In this document: piece by piece, positions 61,948 to 64,000 of the stretch
Layout of the letters: every line of letters starts with the position of its first letter
Position numbering within the stretch: the first letter of the stretch is position 1
Made by a program: the position numbers and the translations under genes
The notes under the pieces: generated by a model
Seen by the model: the letters and a program-made list of their open reading frames with translations, nothing else
What the model was told of the DNA's origin: nothing
The model's database searches: none
From: Pisaster brevispinus
Taxonomy: Eukaryota > Echinodermata > Asteroidea > Forcipulatida > Asteriidae
DNA: 64,000 nucleotides
Reading direction: 5' to 3'
Assembly (NCBI GenBank): GCA_023634235.1
Contig: JAMKCF010000065.1
Span: 434,001 to 498,000 of the forward strand

Positions 61948-64000
61948 TGAGCCTGTGGTATAGAGGAGATGGATGTGGATGGAACAATTCTTGATGTCTC
62001 ACTGCACTTGTCTGGATCTTCAGTGAGTTCTGGGAAACAGCTTCCTCTAGTCTACACTAAACAACAAGGCATTGAGAACTAAGCGGTACAGAACAGTAGT
62101 TGAAAAGAGCAAATTCATGGCAATGGGGGGATACTCCAGGATTTTCCAAAAAAGAGGAAATTTTTGAATCCAGAGACATTCAGCCTTCAAACAGGGCTGA
62201 GTTTTTCAATTGATGAAAATGGGATAATTAACATATTGAAAATCACTGTGCTGAAGAAGTCAAATTTACTGTCATTATTATACTCTCATTGACACGGATT
62301 TGCTGTTACTTGGTTTTGATTCATCCTCAAAAGATGAGAACAATAAAATATCAAATTCTTAATGCCAGGCACATGGTAGAAAAGCTCTTTGGTTATAGGC
62401 TCTTGTTATGCCTAAACCCAGACACATTTTATTAAACTTTTACATGTATGCATATTCACTGTCTGAAAAACAAAGACGTTTTACAGCAATTGATCTTTCA
62501 AAGAAGTTCACTATGACCGAGTTGGGTTTCATCCACTGTCAAACAAACTACAATAGTCTCCGATGACTTATGCTACAAATCTGTTGTAGTTTCTGTTCTT
62601 GTTCAGGCCAAACAGAAGTCATATGCACAAAAGTTTTCCTCTGTGATATTGCAAAGGCAAAATAATTCTTACCAATTGCCCCTTTTTTAATTCTCAAATT
62701 TGAACAAGAAACTAATTTGAGAAACTTGGTGATGAAAGGTTTAACAAGTTCTTCTCCATGTGCCTGGTTGTAAAGCCAAAGTGCAGCATCAGTTGGTTCT
62801 TACACATGTTATTCAAAGTCCCTTAGTAAAACCAGTTTGTCCGCTTTCCAGAACGTTTTTTTTATTGAATCACTGTGGACTTACTTGACAGATACACACA
62901 GAAGTGTGAAGATGTTCATGTTTCAACATCAAAGTGTAGAAATAATCCTGTGACTGTTGCAAAGCAACCATAAAGAATGATCAACAACTGACATTCATCA
63001 AGTTGGTGAACCAATCCAACCAAAGGAATAAAACTATCTTGTTCTCTTGCCATAGCAGTGCTTTCTGCTCTAAGTTTTGATACCATTCAAGAACAGCTTT
63101 TCGACACTACAAGAATATGTGTATAATGCCCTAAGTTGAAATACCTAATACTGGCAAAGTTAATTACTTATACCCCTTTATTCCAATGTAACGATGCTGC
63201 ACTTTGGTTTTGCATAAAAATTGTATAAAGGAAGTTGTGAGATTGATTTTGAATTGTCATGTTAGACTAATTTAAGTTTTTATAGTCGATTGTAGAATTT
63301 GATTGAATTTTACGTAAGAAGTGTTAATGTTCAATATCGAAATGTACACTGGCACATCATATTATTTGTTCTTAAATTTTGTTGTACTACAACGTAACTG
63401 ATAAGCTGTGTAGATGTAGTCTGGTATAGTGACATCTTATCTGGTAGACACCATGGATGAACATGAATCCCAAGCAGAACACAGCAGTTGTGAACAACTC
63501 TTAAGCAAAAGAACTTTGCATGAGTCTCAAACACTAAAGTTATGCATTGCCAATGAACAATGACGAGTAAAATAGCTGTGCAAAGTACATGACCAAATAT
63601 CATGATGTAGTATGGGAGAGAAAACACTGAACCTGAATCAAGCCTCAACACCAGGAGCAATGCCGTGTATTGACATGTGCGTAGCTTGAACATAAACTGT
63701 ACTGTATCATCCCTCTCATTGATTACTACATCCTAACGATCAAAAGCACTCATCAAAAGACGCAATTGATTGGAATGTAAAGAGGGTAAAGAATTAAGAA
63801 AAAACTCAAACTACAGTCAACCTCACTGTCAACCTCCACCAAATGCAATGCTTCAAAACCTACACAATAGTTGTTATGTGTTGTCGCTTTGAAAACCACT
63901 TAGCTGAATAAACCGCCAATTTTGTTTCCCAAAAGATATGAGTTAATACGAATTCAAGGTACACACACTGTCCAAAGATGATTGTTTGAAGAAAACGATT
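61948..64000 (+). other. Possible terminal exon or UTR, then no recognised gene
   Basis: After the acceptor ending at 61947, one frame runs through MDVDGTILDVSLHLSGSSVS and then SGKQLPLVYTKQQGIEN to a stop near 62080. It could be a C-terminus or chance. The remainder to the window end is AT-rich, with only a 120-codon minus-strand frame of no known family (63331-63693). Confidence 0.3.

Overview
The window is AT-rich, intron-dominated eukaryotic DNA with very few exons and many repeats. The only gene recognised with confidence is on the minus strand between about 13.19 and 6.24 kb. It is a copy of NCBP1 (CBP80, the large subunit of the nuclear cap-binding complex), spread over small exons with canonical GT/AG splice sites. 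The repeats point to an echinoderm, most likely a starfish: a tRNA-Leu-like SINE, a palindromic element ending near 'gctctatgaaattgggaccc', and a MITE ending near 'tctttgacaattacca'. They resemble families I remember as abundant in asteroid genomes. That is memory, not a search, so treat the clade as likely rather than shown.

Layout: 1-6.2 kb holds no recognised gene and one complete small DNA transposon (4836-5171). 6.2-13.2 kb is the NCBP1 copy. As written it cannot encode NCBP1: a 16-bp tandem duplication puts TAA in frame in one exon, a TAG replaces the expected Tyr codon in the next, the 3' end of a later exon is missing, the second coding exon is not found, and nothing after about residue 433 of roughly 790 is found. 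Its introns carry a SINE, a second copy of the small transposon, a Penelope-like motif and two minisatellites. 13.3-47 kb is intergenic or intronic DNA with satellites (20.2-20.8, 23.6-24.8, 29.7-30.3 and 33.0-33.6 kb), palindromic elements and a tRNA-like hairpin. 48.05-49.06 kb is a foldback element with two equal 312-bp arms built from 42-bp subrepeats. 49.4-52.5 kb has a perfect CRE, two ATGGC-type first-exon candidates with strong splice donors, a 959-bp DNA transposon with 6-bp target duplications, and two exon-like segments on the plus strand. 52.5-64 kb is mostly featureless, except for degenerate arrays and a 39-bp satellite at 60.5-61.2 kb that carries twelve exact CCTTTGATC (TCF/LEF-type) motifs.

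No bacterial-style operon, CRISPR array, rRNA or intact tRNA gene is seen. Most long open frames are by-products of satellites whose unit length is a multiple of three (21, 39, 42 bp). Intergenic entries below say what was seen in each long gene-free stretch.
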